Positions 17,298 to 25,250 of a stretch of DNA of 64,000 bases are shown in pieces (within the stretch, counting starts at the first letter, position 1; each line of letters starts with the position of its first letter). Under the pieces are notes generated by a model. That model was given only the letters and a program-made list of their open reading frames with translations. It ran no database searches and was not told the DNA's origin. The position numbers and the translations under genes were made by a program. The stretch lies in NCBI RefSeq assembly GCF_003205875.1, contig NZ_PUBZ01000033.1:79671-143670 (forward strand), given 5' to 3'. The stretch is from Herpetosiphon llansteffanensis (GTDB lineage: Bacteria > Chloroflexota > Chloroflexia > Chloroflexales > Herpetosiphonaceae).

Positions 17298-18005
17298 ATG
17301 TTGCAACTGCAAAATGTACATACCTATTATGGCAACATTCATGCGCTCAAGGGCATTTCGCTGGAAATTAATCAAGGCGAAATTGTGACCCTGATTGGCT
17401 CGAATGGCGCTGGCAAAAGCACAACCTTGCGCACAATTTCTGGCATTACACCGCCACGAACTGGCCAAGTGCTGTTTGAAGGCAAGTCATTAAATAGCGT
17501 TCCGGCGCATAAAATCGTGTCGCAAGGGATTTCGCAATCGCCAGAAGGGCGGCGGATTTTCGCCAACCTCACAGTGCGCGAAAACTTAGAAATGGGCGCA
17601 TTCACCCGTAACGATAAGGCCGAAATTGCTAGCGATATGGATCGGGTGTTTGATCTGTTTCCACGCTTGAAGGAGCGGGTTGCTCAGCGTGGCGGCACAC
17701 TCTCAGGCGGCGAACAGCAAATGTTGGCGATTGGCCGAGCACTCATGTCGCGGCCCCGCTTGCTCTTGCTCGATGAACCATCGATGGGCTTGGCTCCAGT
17801 GTTGGTTGACCTGATTTTTGAAATTATTCAAAATATCAACAGCCAAGGCACCACGATTTTGGTGGTCGAGCAAAACGCCTTGATGGCCTTGGGCATCGCC
17901 CACCGCGCGTATGTGCTGCAAACTGGAGCAATTGTGAAGGCTGGCGATGCGGCCACCTTGCGCGAAGACGAAGACGTGCAAAAGGCCTACTTGGGGATGG
18001 AATGA
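17298..18005 (+). CDS. livF: Branched-chain amino acid ABC transporter ATP-binding protein LivF
   Basis: 235 residues, standard LivF size. Walker A GSNGAGKST at 34-42, Q-loop region SQSPEGRRIFANLTVRENLEMG, signature LSGGEQQMLAIGRAL, Walker B LLLLDEPSMGLAP and a final VVEQN motif, where LivF proteins carry a conserved Glu-Gln instead of the usual His region. Start: ATG 17298, ten bases after TAAGGAC. Its stop overlaps the cupin gene start by four bases (ATGA), showing translational coupling. Confidence 0.95.
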   Translation: MLQLQNVHTYYGNIHALKGISLEINQGEIVTLIGSNGAGKSTTLRTISGITPPRTGQVLFEGKSLNSVPAHKIVSQGISQSPEGRRIFANLTVRENLEMGAFTRNDKAEIASDMDRVFDLFPRLKERVAQRGGTLSGGEQQMLAIGRALMSRPRLLLLDEPSMGLAPVLVDLIFEIIQNINSQGTTILVVEQNALMALGIAHRAYVLQTGAIVKAGDAATLREDEDVQKAYLGME

Positions 18006-18376
18006 GCGAACAACCTTACGTGGCGCAGCTGCGCGAACAAAGCGAGTTTGTCGCTGGCGATGGCTGTCACTTACGCGAACTGCTGCATCCAGAGCGCCAT
18101 CCAGTCGCGATTGGCTATAGTTTAGCGCATGCCTATGTTGAAGTTGCTGGTCGAACTGCCGATCATGTGCTTGAACAATCTGAGGTATACTACATTATCG
18201 CTGGACGTGGAACGATGGTGCTTGATGGTCAAGCCCATGCAGTCGAAGCTGGCTCGTACTACTATATTCCGCCCCGTTGTTCACAATGGCTGCGCAATGA
18301 TGGCGAGCAACGCTTAGAGTTTTTATGTATCGTTGAGCCGCCCTGGACGGCGGCAGGCGAAACTATTACAGAGTAG
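18002..18376 (+). CDS. Cupin-domain protein coupled to livF
   Basis: 124 residues, a single small beta-barrel of the cupin superfamily: HVLEQSEVYYIIAGRGTMVLDGQ (motif 1, with only part of the usual His/Glu metal set) and AGSYYYIPPRCSQWLRNDG (motif 2). Could be a sugar/ligand-binding or isomerase-like cupin; no specific activity can be read. Starts inside the livF stop (ATGA) and is followed directly by the operon terminator, so it is the last gene of the transporter operon. It may process or sense the imported compound. Confidence 0.85.
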   Translation: MSEQPYVAQLREQSEFVAGDGCHLRELLHPERHPVAIGYSLAHAYVEVAGRTADHVLEQSEVYYIIAGRGTMVLDGQAHAVEAGSYYYIPPRCSQWLRNDGEQRLEFLCIVEPPWTAAGETITE

Positions 18377-18396
18377 CCTCGCTGATGAGTCTTAAG

Positions 18397-18420
18397 GCGC
18401 GGGTCTTCCCGCGCTTTTTT
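18397..18420 (+). terminator. Terminator of the liv operon
   Basis: Seven-base G/C stem GCGCGGG / CCCGCGC with TCTT loop (18397-18414) followed by six T (18415-18420). Confidence 0.93.
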
Positions 18421-18477
18421 GGTGTCTCTGTTCCAACCAGCATCGAGCTTTTTAGTGACACACCAAGGTGGAACACG

Positions 18478-19344
18478 ATGGTTTTTGGATTAACCGCTTT
18501 AGCAGTAGTGGCCTATTCGGGATTGTCGCTGCTGTTCAAGGCCCTGGCAAGTCGGACTCGTCCGGCTCAAATGGTTTATGCCTCAAGCGTGATCGCAACG
18601 ATCTGTGGGCTAATTTATTTTATCGCTAGCGGCGAATCATGGTCGTGGCCAGCAGCAATTTTGGCGTTTCTGGCAGGCGTGACCTTTTATTTTGCCACGA
18701 TTGCCCGTGCCAAAGCGCTCGAACATTCGCCAGCTTCGTTGGTTTTTGCGATCAGCAATTTAGATTTGGTGATTGCTGGGGTGGTGATTTTGCTCTTGCC
18801 CGCAGCCTGGAATGCCCTGCAATTTGGCTCGGTCACGATCAATTTGCCCTCACAGGCTGGCAACCCAACCGTTGGCAATGTGTTGGCCTGTATCTTAACC
18901 GCAGTCGCAGTGTTGATTGGGGCGCAAGTTAAGGGCAGCGAAACCCTGAGCAAAGCTACCTACGTTTGTTTGGGCTTGTTGGTCATTTCGAGCTTTGCCG
19001 CCGTCACCTATGCCCGCAATTTTGGTGCCCAAATTGGCTTGTTGATGTTTGTTGATTTTGCTGCTGGGGTGATTCCTGGCCTTCACCTTACGCCTCAAGT
19101 GCGCCGCCACGAGTGGGGTTGGGGCGCAGTGGTCGGCTTGGTAACCTTTGGCGGCTTTGTAGCGATGATGCATGCCCAAGCAATGTCCGATGCTGCGACC
19201 TTGCCATTTGTGTTGCTGGCAATTAACCTCAAAACCCCAATCACCGCGATTATCGCCGTGCCGCTGTTCCGCGAGCAATTGACCGCACGCAAAATCATCG
19301 CCGTAAGCTTGGCAACCCTCGCCTTGTTTATTTGGCAAATTTAA
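18478..19344 (+). CDS. EamA/DMT-like transporter
   Basis: 288 residues with about ten hydrophobic segments in two similar halves, the layout of the drug/metabolite (EamA) transporter group. The ends read VFGLTALAVVAYSGLSLLFKALASR and PITAIIAVPLFREQLTARKIIAVSLATLALF; the PLFxEQLTxRKIIAVSL stretch is typical of the last helices. Substrate unknown. Start: ATG 18478 after AAGGTGG; the longer frame to 18385 would run through the liv terminator. No cotranscribed partner. Confidence 0.75.
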   Translation: MVFGLTALAVVAYSGLSLLFKALASRTRPAQMVYASSVIATICGLIYFIASGESWSWPAAILAFLAGVTFYFATIARAKALEHSPASLVFAISNLDLVIAGVVILLLPAAWNALQFGSVTINLPSQAGNPTVGNVLACILTAVAVLIGAQVKGSETLSKATYVCLGLLVISSFAAVTYARNFGAQIGLLMFVDFAAGVIPGLHLTPQVRRHEWGWGAVVGLVTFGGFVAMMHAQAMSDAATLPFVLLAINLKTPITAIIAVPLFREQLTARKIIAVSLATLALFIWQI

Positions 19345-19423
19345 TTTTGGAGGTCAGGGATTGGGGGTCGGGAGTTGGGGATCGGGAGTCCGCATACTTC
19401 TCAGTTGTTTCACGGGTTTAAGA
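19345..19423. repeat. Short mosaic repeat stretch
   Basis: GGAGGTCAGGGATTGGGGGTCGG-type words (GGGGATCGGGAG) directly after the transporter gene, leading into the GC-rich palindromic elements. Confidence 0.6.
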
Positions 19424-19871
19424 TCCCCTCACCCCAACCCCTCTCCCGTGCGCGGGCGAGGTGCTTTCCCATAGTGGTCGCGATACCTAGTAAAACACGG
19501 ATGCTCCCCCTCGCCCGCGTTCAGTGGGAGAGGGGGTTGGGGGGTGAGGGAACGCTTACAAGGGTCGGTGTTAAGATCCCCTCACCCCAACCCCTCTCCC
19601 ATCCACTGGGAGAGGGGCTTTAACACCGTGGTTTTACCACTATTTTTGGTACTCAATGGGCAGCTCCCCCTCGCCCGCGTTCAGTGGGAGAGGGGTTGGG
19701 GGGTGAGGGAATGCTTACAAGGGTCGGTGTTAAGATCCCCCCACCCCAACCCCTCTCCCATCCACTGGGAGAGGGGCTTTAACACCGTGGTTCTCCCCCA
19801 ATTCATTGGTAAAAAAGAGTCGGCTCCCCCTCGCCCGCGTTCAGTGGGAGAGGGGGTTGGGGGGTGAGGGA
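19424..19871 (+). repeat. Three tandem GC-rich nested palindromic elements
   Basis: Three copies at about 19424-19551, 19576-19710 and 19736-19871, about 152 and 160 bases apart. Each starts TCCCCTCACCCCAACCCC and ends in the near inverted complement GGTTGGGGGGTGAGGGA. Within each are two smaller hairpins (CTCTCCC...GGGAGAG; CTCGCCCGCG...). The conserved centre contains ACACCGTGGTT and GGCTCCCCCTCGCCCGCG. Linkers share CTTACAAGGGTCGGTGTTAAG. They lie between convergent genes. No coding capacity. Confidence 0.93.
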
Positions 19872-19989
19872 ACTATCCACATCCGCAAGCCAATAGCCTA
19901 AAGCCTATTCGCCTTCGTGTCCTTCGTGGTTTCCGTAACTAGCCAATTCCTCTTCATCCCTCATCCTTCATCCTTCATCCTTCGCAAAA
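19872..19989. repeat. Mosaic repeat stretch
   Basis: GCCAATAGCCTAAAGCC, CCTTCGTGTCCTTCGTGG and CATCCCTCATCCTTCATCC words immediately after the stop of the convergent minus-strand gene. Confidence 0.7.
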
Positions 19990-21006
19990 CTACTCTTCAG
20001 CAGTGGCCAAATCGGTTTTGAGCAAGGCATCGCCCAGCGGGTAGCGCAACGAAACCAAGAAGCCAAGCACCACATTAATCACATTCAACACCAAAAATAG
20101 GGTCGAGATGCCAAGTGCCAAGCTGGTAGCTTGCTCGCTGGTAAAGCTGCCGCCAGCAACCGGCACCATCTGACCAGTCTGGGCCAAATTGGTCATAATC
20201 AAAATCATCACCACATCGCGAATCCCAATCCCAGCAATTGAGATAACACTCACCAAGGAGATAATTGCAATCATGGCCATATACGGGCCAATATCAATCT
20301 TGACTCCGGTGGCCAGAAACAGCAAATAGAGCCGCACGAACGTCCAGCCCAAGGTCAGGAACGAAAACAGCACCAAGGTCACGATGCGGCTGAGCGGCAT
20401 ATGCAAAACGCGATCTTTCAAGCCAGCCTTGACCGCCAATTGGCGCAATTTGGCAGGCACAACCACGGGCAAAATTTTGGTGCTAAACCAACGTCGCAAG
20501 CCAGCACTGGCCAAAATTGCCACGCCAACCACCACGCCCAACAGCGAGGCGATAATCAACAGTTGCACATTGCCCGGCAAAAAGGTGCGATAAAAATACA
20601 AACCTGAGCCAGCAATAATGCCCATAATCGCCACATCGAAGAAGCGATCAACCACAATCGAGAGCAAGCTTGGCCCCAAGGGATGGCCTTCGCGGCGCAA
20701 ATACCAGGCCTTAACTGCATCGCCGCCCTGCCCAGGCGTGACCGAGCCAACAAAAATCCCCAAGGTATACAGTAGCGAGGCAAACCATGGGCTAATGTTG
20801 ATGTTCCAGCCTTGCAAAATCAAGCGCCAGCGCCAACCCTTGGAATAGAGAAACGGGAACACCAGCACAACCGAGGCCGCAAACAGCAATGGATCGGTCG
20901 TGCGAATCACATTCCAAATACTCGTCAGATCGTTGGTAGCCAGAAACCAAATCAAAATTGCTGGCCCCAACGCCGTCAAAAGCCCATTGATAATTCTTTT
21001 TTTCAT
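19990..21006 (-). CDS. Flippase-like membrane protein (LPG-synthase TM region / AglD family)
   Basis: 338 residues, about eight membrane segments, belonging to the family named for the transmembrane half of lysylphosphatidylglycerol synthase (UPF0104/AglD-like). Landmarks: SKGWRWRLIL, the signature GSVTPGQGGDAVKAWYLRR, SIVVDRFFDVAIM, and ISIAGIGIRDVVMI. The soluble aminoacyl-transfer domain is absent. Such proteins are thought to help move or process lipid-linked sugars. The start overlaps the stop of the upstream glycosyltransferase by four bases, supporting a joint role in building a lipid-carried glycan. Confidence 0.87.
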   Translation of the reverse strand: MKKRIINGLLTALGPAILIWFLATNDLTSIWNVIRTTDPLLFAASVVLVFPFLYSKGWRWRLILQGWNINISPWFASLLYTLGIFVGSVTPGQGGDAVKAWYLRREGHPLGPSLLSIVVDRFFDVAIMGIIAGSGLYFYRTFLPGNVQLLIIASLLGVVVGVAILASAGLRRWFSTKILPVVVPAKLRQLAVKAGLKDRVLHMPLSRIVTLVLFSFLTLGWTFVRLYLLFLATGVKIDIGPYMAMIAIISLVSVISIAGIGIRDVVMILIMTNLAQTGQMVPVAGGSFTSEQATSLALGISTLFLVLNVINVVLGFLVSLRYPLGDALLKTDLATAEE

Positions 21007-21920
21007 TGGCGAATCCGTTCAAAGCGCAGGGCCGCAATTGTTTCGGCCAGCAAGCCAAAACAGAAGAAAAACATGGTTGCAATTAAACAAAATAAGGCCG
21101 TCGGCGGCAAATGCAACCAGTTATTATCGTTCAGCGCGCCAAGCACATACGAAATAATACACAGCACAAAGAAAAAGCCACTAACTGGCATAAACACGCG
21201 AATTGGATTAAACAGGCTGATAATGCGCAAAATGATGATCGTAAATTTAAAGCCATTTTTCAGCAGCTTTTGCTTGGAGCGACCACCTTGGCGGCGTTGC
21301 ATGGCGATTGGCTCAAAGCGCACGTGGTAGCCAGCTTTGGCAAAGGCCAAAGCACTGGTGGTTGGCCACGAAAATTGGTTTGGCAGTAGGTGAATATAAT
21401 CAAGCAAAATCGAACGCCGAAAGGCCCGAAAGCCCGAGGTTAAATCTTGCATTTCCATGCCAGTCAGATACGAGCCTAAGCCGTTCAAGGCACTATTACC
21501 CAACCAACGCAGCCAATTTTCTTGGCCTGCGCGCGAACGAGCGCCAATCACCATATCGTAAGCACCGATATAGCTCAATAGGCGTTCGATGTCGGCAGGG
21601 TTGTGCTGGCCATCGCCATCCATAATAATCACGATTTCGCCAGTTGCGGCGCGAACACCAGTTTTGACCCCAGCGCCGTTGCCAATGTTATAAGGACGGG
21701 TGATCACGCGCGCACCAGCTTCGGTGGCAATTGCCACGGTAGCATCAGCAGAATGATCATCAACCACGATAATTTCAAGTTCAGGGTAGCGTGTGCGAAC
21801 CTCGTGCACCACCCCGCCAATTGTTGCGGCTTCATTAAAGGCTGGAATCACAATGCTCACCGTCCAAGGAAACGGTGATGACGTTGTGGTTTGAGCACTT
21901 GCAAGCGTTGTGCGTTCCAC
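21003..21920 (-). CDS. Family 2 glycosyltransferase, polyprenyl-phosphate-hexose synthase type
   Basis: 305 residues. N-terminal GT-A domain: SIVIPAFNEAATIGGVV, IVVDDHSADAT, the metal-binding IIMDGDGQHNPADI and FRAFRRSILLDY. Two C-terminal membrane helices (about 235-285) place it at the membrane, as in dolichyl/undecaprenyl-phosphate mannose or glucose synthases of the DPM1/GtrB group. It should transfer a sugar from a nucleotide to a polyprenyl phosphate. GTG start at 21920 preceded by GGAGG. Coupled by a four-base overlap to the flippase-like gene downstream. Confidence 0.9.
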   Translation of the reverse strand: MERTTLASAQTTTSSPFPWTVSIVIPAFNEAATIGGVVHEVRTRYPELEIIVVDDHSADATVAIATEAGARVITRPYNIGNGAGVKTGVRAATGEIVIIMDGDGQHNPADIERLLSYIGAYDMVIGARSRAGQENWLRWLGNSALNGLGSYLTGMEMQDLTSGFRAFRRSILLDYIHLLPNQFSWPTTSALAFAKAGYHVRFEPIAMQRRQGGRSKQKLLKNGFKFTIIILRIISLFNPIRVFMPVSGFFFVLCIISYVLGALNDNNWLHLPPTALFCLIATMFFFCFGLLAETIAALRFERIRQ

Positions 21921-21958
21921 AGTTGAACCTCCGGAGAGGCATTGTACCAGAAACTAGC

Positions 21959-22594
21959 CTAACGCAAACGCGCTGCTTGCGGCCATAATTGCAGTGCATT
22001 CGCCACAATCGCTTGCAGTTGGTTGGTGCTTGCTCCCAAACGCGCTTGCAACGACATGCCTTGCAACACACAAACGAAAAATTGGGCTAACTCTTCAGCA
22101 TTCGTGGTGGCTGGCAGCTCGCCAGTTTGCACGCCCAAAGCCACTAATTCGTCGATTTTGCTCATGCGTTGCTGGCAGCGTTGCACAATTGCCTGCTCAA
22201 TTTCATACGAATCGTAGGTTGCTGAAATACTAGCCAGCACAAAGCAGCCAGCTGGATAGGCCGCATCGCTAAATGCTTCAGCCGCCCGTTGCAACAGTTG
22301 GGCGAGCATCGCCCGTGGCGAGCGTTGATCGCTTGGCATGGCGTAGACATAGGCTCCCCGCGTCGCCAAATAATGGTCAAGCGCTTCGAGAAAAAAGGCC
22401 TGCTTGCTGCCAAACGCCGCATATAAACTTGGCGGATTAATCCCCAAGCAGCTCGTCAGATCAGCCATCGAGAGCGTTTCATAGCCATGTTGCCAAAATT
22501 GGCGCATCGCACACTCCAAGGCATTGGTGCGATCAAATTCACGTGGTCGGCCACGCCGTTGAGTGCTTGGATTTGAAAGTTCTTGCTCTGCCAT
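21959..22594 (-). CDS. TetR-family transcriptional regulator
   Basis: 211 residues. N-terminal helix-turn-helix: RRGRPREFDRTNALECAMRQFW, then SMADLTSCLGINPPSLYAAFGSKQAFF, typical of the AcrR/NemR branch. The C-terminal ligand domain contains AYPAGCFVL with a Cys often seen in this subgroup. Likely represses itself, since a perfect dyad lies in its promoter at 22637-22652. Start: ATG 22594 five bases after AGGGG; a GTG one codon earlier is also possible. Its 5' neighbour is repeat DNA, so no divergent target is obvious. Confidence 0.92.
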   Translation of the reverse strand: MAEQELSNPSTQRRGRPREFDRTNALECAMRQFWQHGYETLSMADLTSCLGINPPSLYAAFGSKQAFFLEALDHYLATRGAYVYAMPSDQRSPRAMLAQLLQRAAEAFSDAAYPAGCFVLASISATYDSYEIEQAIVQRCQQRMSKIDELVALGVQTGELPATTNAEELAQFFVCVLQGMSLQARLGASTNQLQAIVANALQLWPQAARLR

Positions 22595-22624
22595 CACATC
22601 CCCTTGCTTTGAGTATTTAGTGTT

Positions 22625-22652
22625 ATTATACTATTCTGTAATAATCATTACA
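22625..22652 (-). promoter_or_regulatory. Promoter and operator of the TetR gene
   Basis: On the minus strand a consensus TATAAT (-10, 22630-22625) lies just downstream of the perfect inverted repeat TGTAAT-AATC-ATTACA (22637-22652). The dyad occupies the -35/-10 spacer, the typical place for TetR autorepression. Confidence 0.65.
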
Positions 22653-22699
22653 CAATTATTATACCGACTTTAGCAGCAAGGAGCAAGAACGAGGCACGA

Positions 22700-22949
22700 T
22701 CCCCTCACCCCAACCCCTCTCCCACGTGGCGGGCGAGGGGCTTTCATTCCGTGGTTCTGCCGCACTATACGGTGAAAACCGATGCCCCCCTCGCCCGCGT
22801 CCAGTGGACTCTTACAAGGGTAGGTTGTGAAGATCCCCTCACCCGTGGCGCGGGCGAGGGGCTTTAGGTTTTACCACCATGTGGCACTAAATAATGGTCG
22901 GCTCCCCCTCGCCCGCGTCCAGTGGGCGAGGAGGCTGGGGGTGAGGGAA
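22700..22949 (+). repeat. GC-rich nested palindromic elements, two copies, first truncated
   Basis: Copy one (22700 to about 22806) begins CCCCTCACCCCAACCCC and breaks off after CTCGCCCGCGTCCAGTGG, with its closing arm missing. Copy two (about 22833-22949) has a shortened first arm (CCCCTCACCCGTGG) and a complete end GGGGGTGAGGGA. Centres hold CCGTGGTTCTGCCGCACTA-type sequence. Same family as 19424-19871. Confidence 0.9.
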
Positions 22950-22953
22950 CCAC

Positions 22954-22995
22954 TAAAACAACCAACCGCCCTTGATCTTAAGCAATCAAGGGCGG
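22954..22995 (-). terminator. Terminator of the UDP-sugar dehydrogenase gene
   Basis: Eleven-base stem CCGCCCTTGAT / ATCAAGGGCGG (22966-22976, 22985-22995). On the minus strand it is followed by TTGGTTGTTTT. It lies 18 bases past the stop at 23013. Confidence 0.88.
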
Positions 22996-23012
22996 CTGCG
23001 CGTAAAACGAAG

Positions 23013-24389
23013 CTATTTGTCTAAGTAAGGCGAGCCTACCGCCAAGTAGCTGTAGCCGCGTTCGACCAACTCATCGTAGTCGGGAATCATGCGGCGACCA
23101 TCGATGATCAAATATGGCGCTGGCACGGTGCTTTCAATTGTGCTCGAAAGCCCACGGAATTCTTCCCAGTCGGTCGAGATAAACAGAATATCGCTTCCTT
23201 CAAGGGCTGCCTTGGCCGATGAGTGATAGGTAATGCGCTCGAACAAATGGTTGTGTTCGGCGTTGAAGAAGCGTTTGGCTTCTTCTTCGGCCATTGGGTC
23301 GTAGGCGCGAATTTCCTTGACCCCACGGCCAAGCAAGCTTTCGACAACCTTCAAGGCCGAGGCATCGCGCATGTCGTTGGTGCGTTGCTTAAACGATAAA
23401 CCCAACAACGCCACAACTTTGTTGTTGAACTTCACGCCAGCTTCAGCAGCAGCCCGATCGATCAAATAGGTCTTTTGATATTCGTTGATTTCATAGACCG
23501 ATTCAAGCAAATCGGTGCTTTGGTTGCGGCTCTTGAGCTGATAGATCAACGATTGAATATCTTTGCCAAAGCACGAACCACCAGCACCGTTGGAAACAAA
23601 CGAACCCCATTTGCTGATACGGGTATCGGCAGTTACGCCGCGCTTGAGGTCTTCCATACGCACGTTTGGCACCGATTCTGCCAAGCGGCCACCAACTCCG
23701 TTCCAGAACGAAATGTAGGTCAGCAACAACGTGTTGGCAACATACTTAATCGATTCGGCAGTTTCGGGCGTGGTTTCGATAAAGGCAATCCGCACGTGGT
23801 TGATAAATTGCGAGTAGATGCGACGCAAAATGCGGAAATCGTCCTCGGTATCGGCCCCAACCACCACCCGATCAGGATGGCGCGATTTTTCAACCGCGTT
23901 GCCTTCGGGCAAGAATTCGGGGTTCGAGGCAATGCCCACGTTTGGCACATTATGGCTTTTCAATATTTGCTCAAGTTGGCGACCAGTGCCAACGGGCACG
24001 GTGCTCTTGTTGATAATCACCACGCGGCGTTGATCTTCACGTTTGGCCAACAACTTGGCCAAATGATTGACCGCATCGAAGTAGTAGCTCAAATTCGAGG
24101 AGCCATCGCGATTGGGCGGGGTTGGCAAACACAAGAAAAAGGCATCGACACCTTCGATTACTGGCTCAAGATCATCAATGAAATGCAGGGAACGATCGAT
24201 ATTTTCTTGGATAATACTAGCTAAGCCTGGCTCATTGACATATTTTTCAATTTCTTCGCGCTTGGCGGTTTTGTAGGCCGCAATCCGCTTGGTATCAATA
24301 TCATAGGCATAGACTTCATGACCATATTCTGAGCAGACCGCAGCGTGGGGTAAGCCCACAAAACCTGTTCCTGCAACGACGATCTTCAT
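23013..24389 (-). CDS. UDP-glucose/GDP-mannose dehydrogenase family protein
   Basis: 458 residues, normal for UDP-sugar dehydrogenases that oxidise the sugar C6 alcohol twice to a uronic acid using NAD. Visible: the Rossmann motif VVAGTGFVGLPHA, INKSTVPVGTG, SNPEFLPEGNAV, the active-site GGSCFGKD with the catalytic Cys, and the C-terminal LLGLSFKQRTNDMRDASA. The product would feed capsule or extracellular polysaccharide synthesis. Start: ATG 24389 after AAGGAG; the upstream 22 codons of open frame have no ribosome site. Own promoter at 24556-24584 and own terminator. Exact sugar (Glc, GlcNAc or ManNAc) cannot be read. Confidence 0.92.
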   Translation of the reverse strand: MKIVVAGTGFVGLPHAAVCSEYGHEVYAYDIDTKRIAAYKTAKREEIEKYVNEPGLASIIQENIDRSLHFIDDLEPVIEGVDAFFLCLPTPPNRDGSSNLSYYFDAVNHLAKLLAKREDQRRVVIINKSTVPVGTGRQLEQILKSHNVPNVGIASNPEFLPEGNAVEKSRHPDRVVVGADTEDDFRILRRIYSQFINHVRIAFIETTPETAESIKYVANTLLLTYISFWNGVGGRLAESVPNVRMEDLKRGVTADTRISKWGSFVSNGAGGSCFGKDIQSLIYQLKSRNQSTDLLESVYEINEYQKTYLIDRAAAEAGVKFNNKVVALLGLSFKQRTNDMRDASALKVVESLLGRGVKEIRAYDPMAEEEAKRFFNAEHNHLFERITYHSSAKAALEGSDILFISTDWEEFRGLSSTIESTVPAPYLIIDGRRMIPDYDELVERGYSYLAVGSPYLDK

Positions 24390-24555
24390 GCAAGCTCCTT
24401 CAGTAGGCCACTTCGACGGTGGAAGCAAGCGCAACCATTGAATAACAAACGGCACCGTCCCATCTTAACTAGCGAACAATAACCAAACATCCTCATTGAT
24501 GGTAGCGTGCCCTCAGCGCACCTGACAACCACAGGTATCAGCCATGAATCTATGC

Positions 24556-24584
24556 ATCATAGCCAACATGCAGCATTTGTGCAA
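24556..24584 (-). promoter_or_regulatory. Promoter of the UDP-sugar dehydrogenase gene
   Basis: Minus strand TTGCAC (24584-24579), 17-base spacer, TATGAT (24561-24556). It begins six bases after the rimI stop and predicts an untranslated leader of about 160 bases. Confidence 0.6.
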
Positions 24585-24589
24585 CAGGA

Positions 24590-25225
24590 CTATTCGACCA
24601 TTCCAGCCTGACGCTGAAGGCGTAGCGCCAAGCGTTCGCGCAAGTCACCTAAGCGTTGTTGGTAGCTTGGCTCAGTAATCACATCAGTCCACATAATCAG
24701 GGCATCTTCGCCGTTATCGGTGTAGTAGCGCACCCGCGTGCCGCTTGGCTCGAAGCCATATTTCAAATACAAGCGTTGCGCCGATTCGTTCGAGATGCGC
24801 ACTTCCAAGGTTAGGCGGGTTGCGCCCATATCAACGCCTTGGTCGATCAAGCCATTCAGCAAGAGTTCGCCGAGGCCTTGGCCGCGCTGCGAGGGAGTCA
24901 CCGCAATCGTTGTGATATGGCCTTCATCAATCATCAACCACAAACCAGCATAACCGACCAACGGATACGGACTGACAATCTGCGGCTTGGTAAACACCGA
25001 CGGCAGCAAGGTTTGGAGCAACGAGCGCTTTGGCACATACGGCATAATTGGCTCATCGGGCGGCAAGGTCGGGCTAGAACGAGCCACAATATAGCGGCTG
25101 GTTGCTGGCGAGCTTAATTCGCGGCGATAGGTATTGGCCGACCATGGCGCAGAAAAACTTTGGCGCTCAATTTCTTGCACACGCGGAATATCATCCTCGT
25201 GCATAGCCTTTAGGAAGTAGTACAT
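24590..25225 (-). CDS. rimI: Ribosomal-protein-alanine N-acetyltransferase RimI-like
   Basis: 211 residues, longer than RimI of E. coli (148). GNAT fold: MHEDDIPRVQEIERQSFSAPW at the start is the RimI-type N-terminus; the acetyl-CoA loop is TPSQRGQGLGELLLNGL; ESAQRLYLKYGFEPSGTRVRYY is the conserved end. About 40 residues (roughly 48-88, Pro-rich) are inserted between strands, and a basic C-terminal tail of about 30 residues is added. It should acetylate the N-terminus of ribosomal protein S18 or similar targets. Lies 25 bases downstream of the lipoprotein gene on the same strand. Confidence 0.85.
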   Translation of the reverse strand: MYYFLKAMHEDDIPRVQEIERQSFSAPWSANTYRRELSSPATSRYIVARSSPTLPPDEPIMPYVPKRSLLQTLLPSVFTKPQIVSPYPLVGYAGLWLMIDEGHITTIAVTPSQRGQGLGELLLNGLIDQGVDMGATRLTLEVRISNESAQRLYLKYGFEPSGTRVRYYTDNGEDALIMWTDVITEPSYQQRLGDLRERLALRLQRQAGMVE

Positions 25226-25250
25226 TGCAGCCTTCTATGCTGATGAATGC

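Noticed and set aside
19375..19867. Plus-strand frames with SPHPNPSPIHWERG repeats
   Set aside because: Translations of the GC-rich palindromic elements, no ribosome site or homology.
19424..19871. CRISPR array
   Set aside because: Repeats are 120-160 bases, palindromic and only three in number, with no unique spacers of constant length or cas genes.
23475..24224. 249-residue plus frame opposite the UDP-sugar dehydrogenase
   Set aside because: Antisense shadow; the dehydrogenase motifs are intact on the minus strand.
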